Part shown: positions 47,060 through 54,877 of the stretch, piece after piece
How positions within the stretch are numbered: position 1 is the first letter of the stretch
Layout: every line of letters begins with the position of its first letter
NCBI RefSeq assembly: GCF_005765165.1
Contig: NZ_VCIW01000006.1
Coordinates: forward strand, 247,895 to 311,894
Direction of reading: 5' to 3'
DNA length: 64,000 nt
Origin: Paenibacillus antri
GTDB lineage: Bacteria > Bacillota > Bacilli > Paenibacillales > YIM-B00363
Made by a program: the position numbers and the translations under genes
The notes under the pieces: model-generated
The model's input: the letters and a program-made list of their open reading frames with translations, nothing else
Databases searched by the model: none
What the model was told of the DNA's origin: nothing

Positions 47060-47989
47060 ATGACAATGATGTTTACGGATACGGACCGGGGAAGATCTTT
47101 CGCGAAAGATCCAGCCGTTGTCAAACTGAAGGGCGTCTATTACATGTACTACACCACAGCTCCCGATCGATCGGATCAATCCGATACAGGCTGGGGGATG
47201 GGAAGAGGGATTGGAATCGCCCGCAGCGGCAATCTGCGGGATTGGGAGAAAATCGGCGAGATCAAGCCCGAGCAGGCATGCGAGAAGAACGGCATCTGCG
47301 CCCCGGGGGCTATCGTGCTGGACGGTAAGGTGCATCTGTTCTATCAAACGTACGGCAACGGGGCCAAGGACGCGATCTGCCACGCCGTCTCCGACGATGG
47401 GGTGCGCTTTACGAAGGACAGTTCGAATCCGGTGTTCTCCCCGACAGGCGACTGGAATAACGGCAGGGCGATTGACGCCGATGTCATCGTGTGGAAAGGC
47501 CAACTGTTTATGTACTTCGCTACCCGGGACCCGGCAGGGAAAATCCAGATGCAAGGCGTGGCCGTTGCCGAGCTGGACTCCGGCTTCGGCAGAGGCTCCT
47601 GGAGACAAGTCTGCGACCGTTCGATCTTGAAGCCTGAGCTCCCATGGGAACAAGAATGCATCGAGGCGGCGGCGGTTTGCGAGCGAGAGGGGAAGCTGTT
47701 CATGTTCTACGGAGGGGCATATAACAATTGCCCTCAGCAGATCGGATGCGCCGTAAGCGAGGACGGCATCTCTTGGACAAGGCTGTTCGACGAGCCGTTC
47801 CTTCCGAACGGCAGCCCGGGCAGTTGGAATTCTAGCGAATCCGGCCATCCGTTCGTCTTTACGGACGAGGACGACCGTACCTACTTGTTTTATCAAGGAA
47901 ACGCTGATATGGGGCGGTCTTGGTATTTATCTATGACCGAGATCGGCTGGCGCGATGGACTGCCTTTCCATATGGAGGCACGAATCTAA
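47060..47989 (+). CDS. GH43-like five-bladed-propeller glycosidase
   Basis: 309 residues without a signal peptide, so probably cytoplasmic. The pattern RSFAKDPAVVKLKGVYYMYY at the start, then GICAPGAIVLDGKVHLFYQ, IDADVIVWKGQLFMYFAT and a Glu-rich CIEAAAVCEREGKLFMFYGG, is typical of the GH43/GH32/GH117 propeller fold. The Asp in the first and the Glu in the fourth segment could be the catalytic pair. As the last gene of the importer unit it probably hydrolyses the incoming sugar. Exact family not settled. CAAGGAGAG precedes the ATG. Confidence 0.8.
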   Translation: MTMMFTDTDRGRSFAKDPAVVKLKGVYYMYYTTAPDRSDQSDTGWGMGRGIGIARSGNLRDWEKIGEIKPEQACEKNGICAPGAIVLDGKVHLFYQTYGNGAKDAICHAVSDDGVRFTKDSSNPVFSPTGDWNNGRAIDADVIVWKGQLFMYFATRDPAGKIQMQGVAVAELDSGFGRGSWRQVCDRSILKPELPWEQECIEAAAVCEREGKLFMFYGGAYNNCPQQIGCAVSEDGISWTRLFDEPFLPNGSPGSWNSSESGHPFVFTDEDDRTYLFYQGNADMGRSWYLSMTEIGWRDGLPFHMEARI

Positions 47990-48013
47990 GAACTTCGTCT
48001 TGAGCTTATAACG

Positions 48014-48045
48014 AAAAACCCCCTTCAACAGACGTGAAGGGGGTG
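48014..48045 (-). terminator. Terminator of the MerR-GGDEF gene
   Basis: CACCCCCTTCA and TGAAGGGGG form a strong stem, followed on the minus strand by TTTTTCG. It lies between the convergent glycosidase and MerR-GGDEF genes and may serve both. Confidence 0.88.
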
Positions 48046-48054
48046 AAACCATCG

Positions 48055-48954
48055 CTAGCCGCCAAGAGCTTCGATCGCGAACGAGTTCGGTCCAAGCTTT
48101 CTGGCATGCTCGAGCATCTCTATGGAATTCTCGATAAACTGCCGTAGATCCGCGCCGTTGCCGGCCGGTCCGACCAACCCTCCGATATAGCAACCCATTT
48201 GTTTCGGGCAGCCGATACTGGAAAAATCAAAATGTTTCATATCCTCTATGATGCCTTGCGCGGTTTGCGCAGCCAAGTCCTTGCTCGCCCTAGCGAATAC
48301 GATGAATTCGTCACCGGCCGCCCGGCCGATCGTCGCGCGAGTCAGATGCTTACCGACATTGGATTCGATCATTCGAAAACAGGCGACGATCACTTGATCT
48401 CCGACATCGAATCCGTACTCGTCGTTCACCTGCTTGAAATGGCTGATGTCGAACCGAAACACCGAGATCCGTTCATCCCCCGAATTCTGTGCCGCGATGC
48501 TTGCCGCCGCCTCCAGGAACATCTCCATGTTGGGCATGTTCTTCTTGATTTCATGGACGTCGGCGAACCCTGTTTGTTGCAAGTCGATGTTCTTATTCAT
48601 TTTGAATCCCTCCTTCTCGACCATCGCGATGAGACGATCGATGGCGATTTTCTTCTGGATCTGTTCGTTCAGCGCCGAAGTGATCTCGATCCGCTTGCAT
48701 ACCAGTTGGTCGATAAACATCGTACGGTCGATCGGCCCGTCTAACAGTTCTTTGATTCGGATAAGGGAAAAGTCAAGACTCTTCAAAACCAAAATCCAGT
48801 TCAGCTTGTGGCCTTGCTCCTGCGAATAGGACCGATAGCCTGTCACCGGATCTTTGTCCGAGGGGGTAAGCAGGCCAATCTCGTCGTAATGTCGAAGCAG
48901 CTTCGTCGTGACATGGTTCCGTTCTGCGAACTCTCCAATTTTCAAAAGGGGCAC
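48055..48954 (-). CDS. MerR-family DNA-binding domain fused to a GGDEF domain
   Basis: 299 residues. Residues 1-75 are a MerR winged helix (LLKIGEFAERNHVTTKLLRH, YDEIGLL). About 78-115 is the MerR-type coiled coil. About 155-299 is a GGDEF domain: RFDISHFKQVNDEYG (metal-binding D169) and RAAGDEFIVFA (A213-G214-D215-E216-F217). The active-site loop is AGDEF not GGDEF, and no RxxD inhibitory site precedes it. It may make c-di-GMP weakly, or bind a nucleotide as a sensor that controls DNA binding. No membrane part is present. It has its own MerR-type promoter and terminator. This fusion is uncommon as far as I know. Confidence 0.88.
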   Translation of the reverse strand: MPLLKIGEFAERNHVTTKLLRHYDEIGLLTPSDKDPVTGYRSYSQEQGHKLNWILVLKSLDFSLIRIKELLDGPIDRTMFIDQLVCKRIEITSALNEQIQKKIAIDRLIAMVEKEGFKMNKNIDLQQTGFADVHEIKKNMPNMEMFLEAAASIAAQNSGDERISVFRFDISHFKQVNDEYGFDVGDQVIVACFRMIESNVGKHLTRATIGRAAGDEFIVFARASKDLAAQTAQGIIEDMKHFDFSSIGCPKQMGCYIGGLVGPAGNGADLRQFIENSIEMLEHARKLGPNSFAIEALGG

Positions 48955-48992
48955 CCTCTCGCGAGTTAATCCGGCCGGAATTCCTCGAGTTC

Positions 48993-49023
48993 ATCATAAT
49001 CCTTACCGTTACGGGAAAGTCAA
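48993..49023 (-). promoter_or_regulatory. MerR-type promoter with 19-bp spacer and dyad operator
   Basis: On the minus strand TTGACT (49018-49023) and TATGAT (48993-48998) are 19 bases apart. The spacer contains a near-perfect dyad, CCGT-A-ACGG with matching TT/AA flanks. Overlong spacers with a central dyad are the hallmark of promoters twisted open by MerR proteins, so the gene probably controls itself. Confidence 0.75.
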
Positions 49024-49153
49024 TACTAGAATCGTCAGTTTTTCTGTCCCCGAAAAACAATTTCGCCGCGGACCGATGAATTCGCGCCGGGTCGTTCGTC
49101 TAACGTAGTGAAGTCCAATAGGACGATCACTTACCCCTTAGGAGGAACGATCA

Positions 49154-49576
49154 ATGACCGTTACACTGACCCCGTACATTACGCTGGAAGGAAAGGCCAA
49201 TGAGGCAATCAGGTTCTATGAGCAAGCGATCGGCGCGGAGGTGCTGTTCCTCTCGACTTACGGCGATATGCCGAACATGCCGAACACGTTCACGGACGAG
49301 ATGAAGGAGCTGGTGGCGCATGCGAAGCTGCGCGTAGGCGCATCGGAGCTGATGTTCTCGGATTCGCCCGGGGGCGCGGCGCCCGCGAGCGGCAAGCAGG
49401 TGACGATCTGCATTACGACGAAGGATGTCGCGCAATCGAGACGCTTCTTCGATGCGCTGAGCGAAGGCGGTCAAGTCAACATACCGTTCAGCGAGGAGTC
49501 GTTCAGCCCCGGATTCGGCGATGTGACGGACCGATTCGGCGTGACCTTCCAAATATATACGGAGATTGAACGCTAA
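49154..49576 (+). CDS. VOC-family (PhnB-like glyoxalase fold) protein
   Basis: 140 residues, a PhnB/3-demethylubiquinone-methyltransferase-like member of the vicinal oxygen chelate fold. Typical are the start TPYITLEGKANEAIRFYEQA, then LRVGASELMFSDSPGG and the ending FGVTFQIYTEIER. TAGGAGGAACG precedes the ATG. Family function is uncertain, often detoxification or small-molecule resistance. It stands alone. Confidence 0.9.
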   Translation: MTVTLTPYITLEGKANEAIRFYEQAIGAEVLFLSTYGDMPNMPNTFTDEMKELVAHAKLRVGASELMFSDSPGGAAPASGKQVTICITTKDVAQSRRFFDALSEGGQVNIPFSEESFSPGFGDVTDRFGVTFQIYTEIER

Positions 49577-49732
49577 GACCGAGTAACGGCGAAAACGATT
49601 TTGCTATTTCCGAAGGAAGCAAGCAACCGATCAAGCGCGAGACGAACCCTGTCAAGCGGAGAGTATAGGCGCGTGCCCCTGCTTTCCCCCGAAATCGCAA
49701 TAAGTCGAAAACGCCCGATCTGGGCGAACCGG

Positions 49733-49786
49733 CACCCTGCCCGCTGAATAAACCATAGAAGAACAGTGGGAATTAAAGGCAGGGTG
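49733..49786 (+). promoter_or_regulatory. Leader inverted repeat covering the TSUP gene ribosome-binding site
   Basis: CACCCTGCC at 49733-49741 pairs perfectly with GGCAGGGTG at 49778-49786, whose AGGGTG is the only Shine-Dalgarno sequence before the ATG at 49795. The 36-nt loop has CCATAGAAGAACAGTGGG. Together with the 218-nt gap after the VOC gene this suggests a structured leader; no known riboswitch core is recognised. Confidence 0.45.
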
Positions 49787-49794
49787 ATTTCGAC

Positions 49795-50673
49795 ATGAGA
49801 AAGTTGGTCTTATTCAGTCTCGTCGGTTTTTTTGCGCAGCTGGTCGACGGGTCGCTCGGGATGGGGTTCGGGGCGACGTCGGGTTCGATGCTGCTGATGC
49901 TCGGCGTCGCTCCTGCGGTCGTATCGGCGTCGATTCATCTGGCGGAGGTCGGGACGACGGCGGCGTCCGGGGCCTCGCATATCTACTTTAAGAACGTAGA
50001 CCGGCGGCTCGCCTGGAGGTTGCTGATCCCCGGGGCGATTGCCGCGTTCCTAGGCGCAGCGTTCCTAAGCTCCTTACCGGGGCATCTGCTGAAGCCGTTC
50101 ATCGCGGCGTTCTTGACGGCGCTCGGGGTGTATATTTTAATTCGATTCTTGCTTCAAGCGAGACAGCGTCAAGACGAACCGGAACAGCAGCCCGCGTATT
50201 CGAAAAAGTTCGTCGTCCCGCTCGCGATCGTCGGCGGATTTTTCGACGCCGTCGGGGGCGGCGGATGGGGGCCGATCACGACGCCCGCGCTGCTCGCGAA
50301 GAACGGCGCGACGCCGCGCAAGGTCGTCGGCACGGTGGCGACGAGCGAGTTCGCGATCGCCGTCGCGGCGACGCTCGGCTTCGCGCTCTTCCTCGGCTGG
50401 GAGGCGTTCAACTTGTTCTGGGTGCTCGCGTTCGTCCTCGGCGGCATGTTCGCGGCACCGCTCGCGGCATACCTCGTGAAGGTCATACCGACGCAATATA
50501 TGGGCGTGACCGTAGGCGGCTTCATTATTCTGACGAACCTCAACACGCTGCTCCAGTCGGTGGATTTCGTGCCGAGCGAGTGGACGGTTCCGATCTATAT
50601 CGTCGTATTCGTCCTGTGGATCTCCGCGATCGTCTACCAATGGTCATCGCTCCGGCGCGTCGCGAACGCGTAA
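49795..50673 (+). CDS. TSUP-family (TauE/SafE-like) anion permease
   Basis: 292 residues, about eight membrane helices. The N-terminal VDGSLGMGFGATSGSML and the inverted second-half motif FFDAVGGGGWGPITTPALL are the two TSUP signatures. Members export sulfite, sulfonates or related anions. No sulfur gene is next to it. Translation may be governed by the leader hairpin. Confidence 0.92.
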   Translation: MRKLVLFSLVGFFAQLVDGSLGMGFGATSGSMLLMLGVAPAVVSASIHLAEVGTTAASGASHIYFKNVDRRLAWRLLIPGAIAAFLGAAFLSSLPGHLLKPFIAAFLTALGVYILIRFLLQARQRQDEPEQQPAYSKKFVVPLAIVGGFFDAVGGGGWGPITTPALLAKNGATPRKVVGTVATSEFAIAVAATLGFALFLGWEAFNLFWVLAFVLGGMFAAPLAAYLVKVIPTQYMGVTVGGFIILTNLNTLLQSVDFVPSEWTVPIYIVVFVLWISAIVYQWSSLRRVANA

Positions 50674-50690
50674 CCGAATCCTTCCTGCAT

Positions 50691-50716
50691 GCGTCGCCCT
50701 TAGGGCGGCGTTTTCC
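50691..50716 (+). terminator. Terminator of the TSUP gene
   Basis: GCGTCGCCC and GGGCGGCG pair around TTA, followed by TTTTCC. It belongs to the same local terminator type as 26697, 35120 and 40933. Confidence 0.88.
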
Positions 50717-50989
50717 TGTTCTATGGCGTCTCACGCGTCTTGTGGACCGCATTTACGGGTACGCCATTACAAGAACTCGGCATGCCGAAAATCATGCTCG
50801 ACATAGTAAGATACCATCATGAAAGGTATAACGGCGGCGGGTATATAGAGTAATTCGGCAAATGACGGATAAATATTGAGAAGCGCTTGAATTGTCATTT
50901 CCTCCATTTTCGGTGGAGTGCCGTTTCATAGGTGATATAATTAATTTTGATTATAGAAGCGAAGGCACGGGAAGGGAGTGGAAACTGTT

Positions 50990-51367
50990 ATGTCGGAATC
51001 AGAACAGGATAAAATATATAACACCGCGGTGGAAGCAACGCTTGAGGTCATCGGAGGCAAGTGGAAACCGATAATTTTGTTCCACCTCACCTTCGGCAAA
51101 AAACGCAACGGCGAGTTGATGGGCTTGATACCTGCAATTACGCAGAAAGTGCTGACTCAGCAACTGGCGGAATTGGCGGAGGATGGGGTCGTTTCCCGAA
51201 TATCCTATAACCAGGTGCCGCCGAAAGTCGAGTATGAGCTGACGGATTACGGCTGGAGCCTGAAGGAGATCCTTCATCTCATGTGCAGATGGGGCGATAC
51301 GCATATTCAACGGGTGCATGGGGATCGGGCAAGGATTCTTGTCGGGGTGCCTCAAGAAGCGCAATAG
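50990..51367 (+). CDS. HxlR-family transcriptional regulator
   Basis: 125 residues from the ATG at 50990, which has AAGGGAGTG nine bases upstream (a GTG at 50978 lies in that site and is rejected). Winged-helix HxlR protein with EVIGGKWKPIILFHL, RNGELMGLIPAITQKVLTQQL and VEYELTDYGWSL. Members respond to aldehydes, quinones or redox stress. It has no Cys near the N-terminus, the usual switch of YodB-type members; the only Cys is near residue 100. It converges on the SDR gene, which may be its target. Confidence 0.92.
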   Translation: MSESEQDKIYNTAVEATLEVIGGKWKPIILFHLTFGKKRNGELMGLIPAITQKVLTQQLAELAEDGVVSRISYNQVPPKVEYELTDYGWSLKEILHLMCRWGDTHIQRVHGDRARILVGVPQEAQ

Positions 51368-51399
51368 AAACCGGCCGCGGATAGCAGGGAGCCGGTTTC
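51367..51399. terminator. Hairpin between convergent HxlR and SDR genes
   Basis: GAAACCGGC and GCCGGTTTC are a perfect 9-bp inverted repeat. T-runs are short on either side, so it is a weak bidirectional terminator at best. Confidence 0.6.
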
Positions 51400-51414
51400 A
51401 TGTGTAAACCTGAA

Positions 51415-52485
51415 TTAAGGAATGATCTTGCGTCGGCGGAAGTCCTCGAAGATGTTCATAAACATCTGTTCCGTATCTACAAATTCATGAAAGCCGAAAC
51501 GTCGCGCCTTGGTGCCGTCTGCAAAAAAATCGTAATCCCAAGAGAACACAAAGTCGCCGAAACGCCAGGAAGAAACGTCCTTGTAGCTGTTTTTCATCAA
51601 GTCGTACTTCTCTACCATGGCGTTCCATAGGGGCTCCTTGTCCGCCATCGCCGTCTCGAGCGACATCGGCAGCGGCGGAGCCGTCTCGAGACCGAAGAAC
51701 GATGCGATCTTCGGCCAAAGTTCATCCCATCTAAAAAGGTCGCCGTTGGTAATATTATAAGCCTGATTGGCGCAACGTTCATCGGTTGCCGCCCATACCG
51801 TCGCGCGAGCCAACAGTCCTGCGTCGGTCATCTCCAACAGGGAGCGATAAGCGCCGGGCTTTCCGGGGAAACGAAGCGAGAGGCCAAGCTCTTTGGACAT
51901 GGCGGCATACATCGCGATCACCATCGCCAGGTTCATCGGATTTCCTAAGGCAAACCCGCAAACGACCGACGGACGAAGGGCCGACCAAGTCCACCCGCTG
52001 CCCGGCTGTCGTCGTTCGAGAAATTGTTGTTGGTCGATGTTGAACTCCGGAGGCATATGATGGGCGTCCGATTCTTTCGCCGGCGTTTTGAAGGGACCCA
52101 GATGTGCGCCATATACCTTGTATCCTTGCATGAGGCTAATATGCTTCAGGTTCGGGGCGATCGGCTCGATCGCGTTAACGACGTTCGCGAGCATAGCCAG
52201 GTTTGGCGGAACGAGTTCGGCCCATGTTGGACGATCCTGATAGGCAGCGTAGAAGATATGGGTAACTTCCGTAAGATGGCTCAGTTTTGCGCGAGTATCT
52301 TCTTCGTTAAGCAGATCGACCGCTACGTAACGAACTTGACCGCAGTCCTCTCCGCCGCGTCGGGACACGCCGATGATATTCCATTCGGGAAGCGTCGCGA
52401 GATAATCGATCAGATTCCGTCCGATAACTCCGTTGGCTCCCGCAACAAGAGCGGTTTTGCGAGATGGATGACTTATTGGGATCAT
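51415..52485 (-). CDS. PRISE-like SDR family reductase
   Basis: 356 residues. The Rossmann NAD(P) motif G16-x2-G19-x2-G22 (VAGANGVIGRNL) lies at the start. YAAYQDRPTWAE, MQGYKVYGAHLGPFKTPAKE and HMPPEF mark it as a homologue of progesterone 5-beta-reductase / iridoid synthase type (extended SDR) enzymes, which reduce enones. In that group a Tyr of an NFYY-like motif after MPP is thought catalytic; here the stretch reads EFNIDQQQ, so the activity may be altered. GAAAGGAG precedes the ATG on the minus strand. Confidence 0.82.
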   Translation of the reverse strand: MIPISHPSRKTALVAGANGVIGRNLIDYLATLPEWNIIGVSRRGGEDCGQVRYVAVDLLNEEDTRAKLSHLTEVTHIFYAAYQDRPTWAELVPPNLAMLANVVNAIEPIAPNLKHISLMQGYKVYGAHLGPFKTPAKESDAHHMPPEFNIDQQQFLERRQPGSGWTWSALRPSVVCGFALGNPMNLAMVIAMYAAMSKELGLSLRFPGKPGAYRSLLEMTDAGLLARATVWAATDERCANQAYNITNGDLFRWDELWPKIASFFGLETAPPLPMSLETAMADKEPLWNAMVEKYDLMKNSYKDVSSWRFGDFVFSWDYDFFADGTKARRFGFHEFVDTEQMFMNIFEDFRRRKIIP

Positions 52486-52818
52486 ATGATTTTTCTCCTT
52501 TCTTTTTCAGGATTATTGTGCGATGAAAGGAACAAATTGAGAAGTACGCACTTTGAACTCATATAGGAACTTGAAAGTAACATTTGGCAGCGGTGCGCGA
52601 TAGCGGGAAGATAGATTCCGTCAGATTTAGTTTCGTAGAAACAACGAAGGAGCCGGCCATGGCAGCTCCGTTCGAATACATGTATCCTTAAGGAATTCAG
52701 GTCGTCGGGAAATTCCATATCCAACGATCCCCCGGAATCGGAGGAACATAGGAAGGTGCTCGGACATGCCGAGAAAGCCGTTACAGAAGTCTAGCTAACT
52801 GAAAAAGGAGTCCCGCCC
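52486..52818. promoter_or_regulatory. Intergenic region with candidate operator before the SDR gene
   Basis: The 333-nt gap between the divergent SDR and OmdA-like genes contains an imperfect palindrome at 52550-52578, ACTTTGAACTC ... GGAACTTGAAAGT around ATATA, in the SDR promoter region. This is of the size expected for an HxlR dimer site. Near 52755-52790 the sequence GGACATGCCGAGAA resembles the 3' end of the AAA/DUF4143 pseudogene, too briefly to be sure. I see no gene here. Confidence 0.45.
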
Positions 52819-53490
52819 ATGTCCAAAACGATCGTCGATAAACTAAATCTGCGCAAACACAAAAAGGCAGCCGTACTGCACCGGCCGGAGGGAGAAGACC
52901 AGCTGGCGGAGTTGGAGTCGTACGATACGGAGCTGCAAGAGGCGCAGTACGATCTCATTTTCGCCTATACCCTCGATATGGAAGCATTACAGATTCTCGT
53001 GGGGGACGTCATCGAGAACGACCGTCTGCAGGCGGGCGGTTACTTGTACGCGGCGTACCCGAAGAAGGGGAACAACGTATACCCGACGTACATTCATCGC
53101 GACAGCTTGTTCGAGGGGGTAGGCGCGGACGAGGACGGGTACGTGGGATCGAGCGACTTGAAGTTCGCCCGGATGGTCGGCTTGGACGAGGTGTTTACGG
53201 TCGTCGGGTTCAAGCGGGAGCCGAAGGCGAAGCGGCGCCCGTCGACGAAGCCGAGTCAATCCGTAGACGATTATGAGGCCATGATTCCGGATGTGGAAAA
53301 GGATCTGCAAGACGACCCGTCGACCCTCGCCTTCTTCCAGTCGCTGACGCCGGGATATCGGAAGGATTGGGCTCGGTACGTCTATAGCGCCGTGCAGGAA
53401 GACACCCGGGCAAAACGGCGGGAAGAAATGAAGGACATCCTGAAGGCAGGCTTTAAGAGTTTGAACCTATATCGCAGAAGAGAGCCATAA
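52819..53490 (+). CDS. YdeI/OmdA-related protein with extra N-terminal domain
   Basis: 223 residues. The C-terminal third (FFQSLTPGYRKDWARYVYSA then EEMKDILKAGFKSL) is the YdeI/OmpD-associated (OmdA) domain. The first 130 residues form a separate alpha/beta domain resembling DUF3052-type small proteins (KKAAVLHRPEGE, YDLIFAYTLDMEALQ, GGYLYAAYPKKGNN), joined by a Lys/Arg/Pro-rich linker. Function is not established; OmdA proteins have been linked to peptide-antibiotic resistance. It is probably co-transcribed with the next gene, 18 nt downstream. GAAAAAGGAG precedes the ATG. Confidence 0.8.
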   Translation: MSKTIVDKLNLRKHKKAAVLHRPEGEDQLAELESYDTELQEAQYDLIFAYTLDMEALQILVGDVIENDRLQAGGYLYAAYPKKGNNVYPTYIHRDSLFEGVGADEDGYVGSSDLKFARMVGLDEVFTVVGFKREPKAKRRPSTKPSQSVDDYEAMIPDVEKDLQDDPSTLAFFQSLTPGYRKDWARYVYSAVQEDTRAKRREEMKDILKAGFKSLNLYRRREP

Positions 53491-53508
53491 CACGGGAGGA
53501 ATTCGCGT

Positions 53509-53898
53509 ATGAAAACGGAGCGAGGATTGGAGCTGCTGGAGCGGGTGCGCGCGGTATGCGCGCCGCTGCCGGAGACGACGGAGTCGATCGACGGCTTCGG
53601 GCACACGGTATTCAAGGTGCGGGGCAAGACGTACGTTATGATGGGCGACGGCAGCGATCGGGAGGACGCCGTCAGCCTGTCGTTCAAGTCCGATAAGGAG
53701 CAACAGCGACTGCTGCTGCAGCAGGAGGGCAAATACGTCAAGACGCCCTACATCGGGCAGCACGGCTGGGTGTCGATCGATCCGAAGGGGGAGCCCGACT
53801 GGGACGAGCTGCCGGATCTGCTGCGGGAAGCCTATTTGAAGGCTGCGCCGAAAACGGCGGCGAAGCAAGCGTTGGAGATGTTCGGCAAGCAGCGATAA
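53509..53898 (+). CDS. MmcQ/YjbR family protein (CyaY-like fold)
   Basis: 129 residues with the family pattern: LPETTESIDGFGHTVFKVRG, then TYVMMG, KTPYIGQHGWVSID and the terminal LLREAYLKAAPKTAAK. Often annotated as DNA-binding, but the role is not known. GGGAGGAATTC precedes the ATG. It is the second gene of a two-gene unit with the OmdA-like gene, and a terminator follows. Confidence 0.9.
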   Translation: MKTERGLELLERVRAVCAPLPETTESIDGFGHTVFKVRGKTYVMMGDGSDREDAVSLSFKSDKEQQRLLLQQEGKYVKTPYIGQHGWVSIDPKGEPDWDELPDLLREAYLKAAPKTAAKQALEMFGKQR

Positions 53899-53903
53899 CG
53901 AAG

Positions 53904-53941
53904 AGAAGCGTGATTCCCGATCGGAATGAACGCTTCTTTTT
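53904..53941 (+). terminator. Terminator of the OmdA-MmcQ unit
   Basis: AGAAGCGT and ACGCTTCT form a perfect stem with a loop of about 18 nt (itself partly self-complementary), followed by TTTTTCG. Confidence 0.88.
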
Positions 53942-54142
53942 CGTCCCCAAACAACTATCGAATCGCGATCAGCGACACGGAGAGACAAAGCATCGCGAAT
54001 GCATTCGCCGCCATGTAAGGCTTATGCTTCGCTCTGAATAGATGCGCGTGGATCGCGCCGAGCATCAGCGCCGCAAGAAGAATAGAGCGGCGAAAGCGTG
54101 ATATACTCTTTCCAAAATCGTAGGTCAAAGGAGATATGCGGG

Positions 54143-54877
54143 ATGCGCAGCGGCAATCCGGTATTGAACGATCGGGCATTCGAACGCGGAGGCAAGGCAT
54201 ACGGGCATGCGACAATGACGCTGGACGGTACGGTGAATAAGGCTTTCATTCTGTTAGTCATCCTGTCCGCGGGCGCGATGGTGACGTGGAACCGATATTT
54301 CGAGGGCCAAGAGGTGTTCCCGCTCGCGATCGGCAGCGCGATCGTCGGCCTCGTGCTGGCGTTGATTATCGCCTTCGCTCATCGAACCGCTCCGTTCCTT
54401 GCTCCGGTATACGCCGCGGCGGAGGGAATTTTCGTAGGCGGGTTGTCCGCGCATTACGAATCGTTGTACCGAGGCATTACGCTTCAGGCGGTGCTGCTGA
54501 CGGTGGCGGTGTTCGTCGCGTTGCTGCTCGCGTACAAGACGAGGCTCATCCGGGCGACGCAAAATTTCAAGCTCGGCGTATTCGCCGCGACCGCGGGCAT
54601 TTTCATTATGTATCTGCTCAGCTTCGTCCTCGGGCTTTTCGGCGTCGCCGTTCCTTTCCTCCACGAAAATGGTTGGGTCGGCATCGGCATATCGCTGTTC
54701 ATCGTGGTCATCGCCGCTTTGAATCTTGTGTTGGACTTCGACTTTATCGAGTCGGGGGCGCGGAACGGCTTGCCGAAGCATATGGAATGGTACGGCGCCT
54801 TCGGGCTTGTCGTCACGCTGATCTGGTTGTACTTAGAAATCCTTCGCCTGCTCGCGAAGCTGCGCAGCCGGGATTGA
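54143..54877 (+). CDS. Bax inhibitor-1 / YccA family membrane protein
   Basis: 244 residues with about seven membrane helices. The N-terminus (RSGNPVLNDRAFERG, TMTLDGTVNKAFILL) is that of the DUF/Bax1-I type YccA-like family, and the C-terminus has LDFDFIESGARNGLPKHMEW with the conserved acidic residues of the calcium-leak pore. In other bacteria, members work as Ca2+-leak channels or modulate FtsH. The ATG at 54143 has AAGGAGATATG; an ATG at 54098 is in frame but has no site. Its 3' end overlaps the convergent methyltransferase gene by 45 bp. Confidence 0.92.
   Translation: MRSGNPVLNDRAFERGGKAYGHATMTLDGTVNKAFILLVILSAGAMVTWNRYFEGQEVFPLAIGSAIVGLVLALIIAFAHRTAPFLAPVYAAAEGIFVGGLSAHYESLYRGITLQAVLLTVAVFVALLLAYKTRLIRATQNFKLGVFAATAGIFIMYLLSFVLGLFGVAVPFLHENGWVGIGISLFIVVIAALNLVLDFDFIESGARNGLPKHMEWYGAFGLVVTLIWLYLEILRLLAKLRSRD

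Noticed and set aside
52755..52790. Third fragment of the AAA/DUF4143 gene
   Set aside because: GGACATGCCGAGAA is shared with 35090-35105, but the match is about 19 bases and includes a small palindrome; too short to support.
53955..54215. Minus-strand frame ending in a stretch like a small two-helix membrane protein
   Set aside because: The hydrophobic part (ILLAALMLGAIHAHLF, then AFAMLCLSVSLIAI) looks plausible, but there is no start codon with a ribosome-binding site and the upper half overlaps the start of the BI-1 gene. Left out; a conserved homologue would change this.
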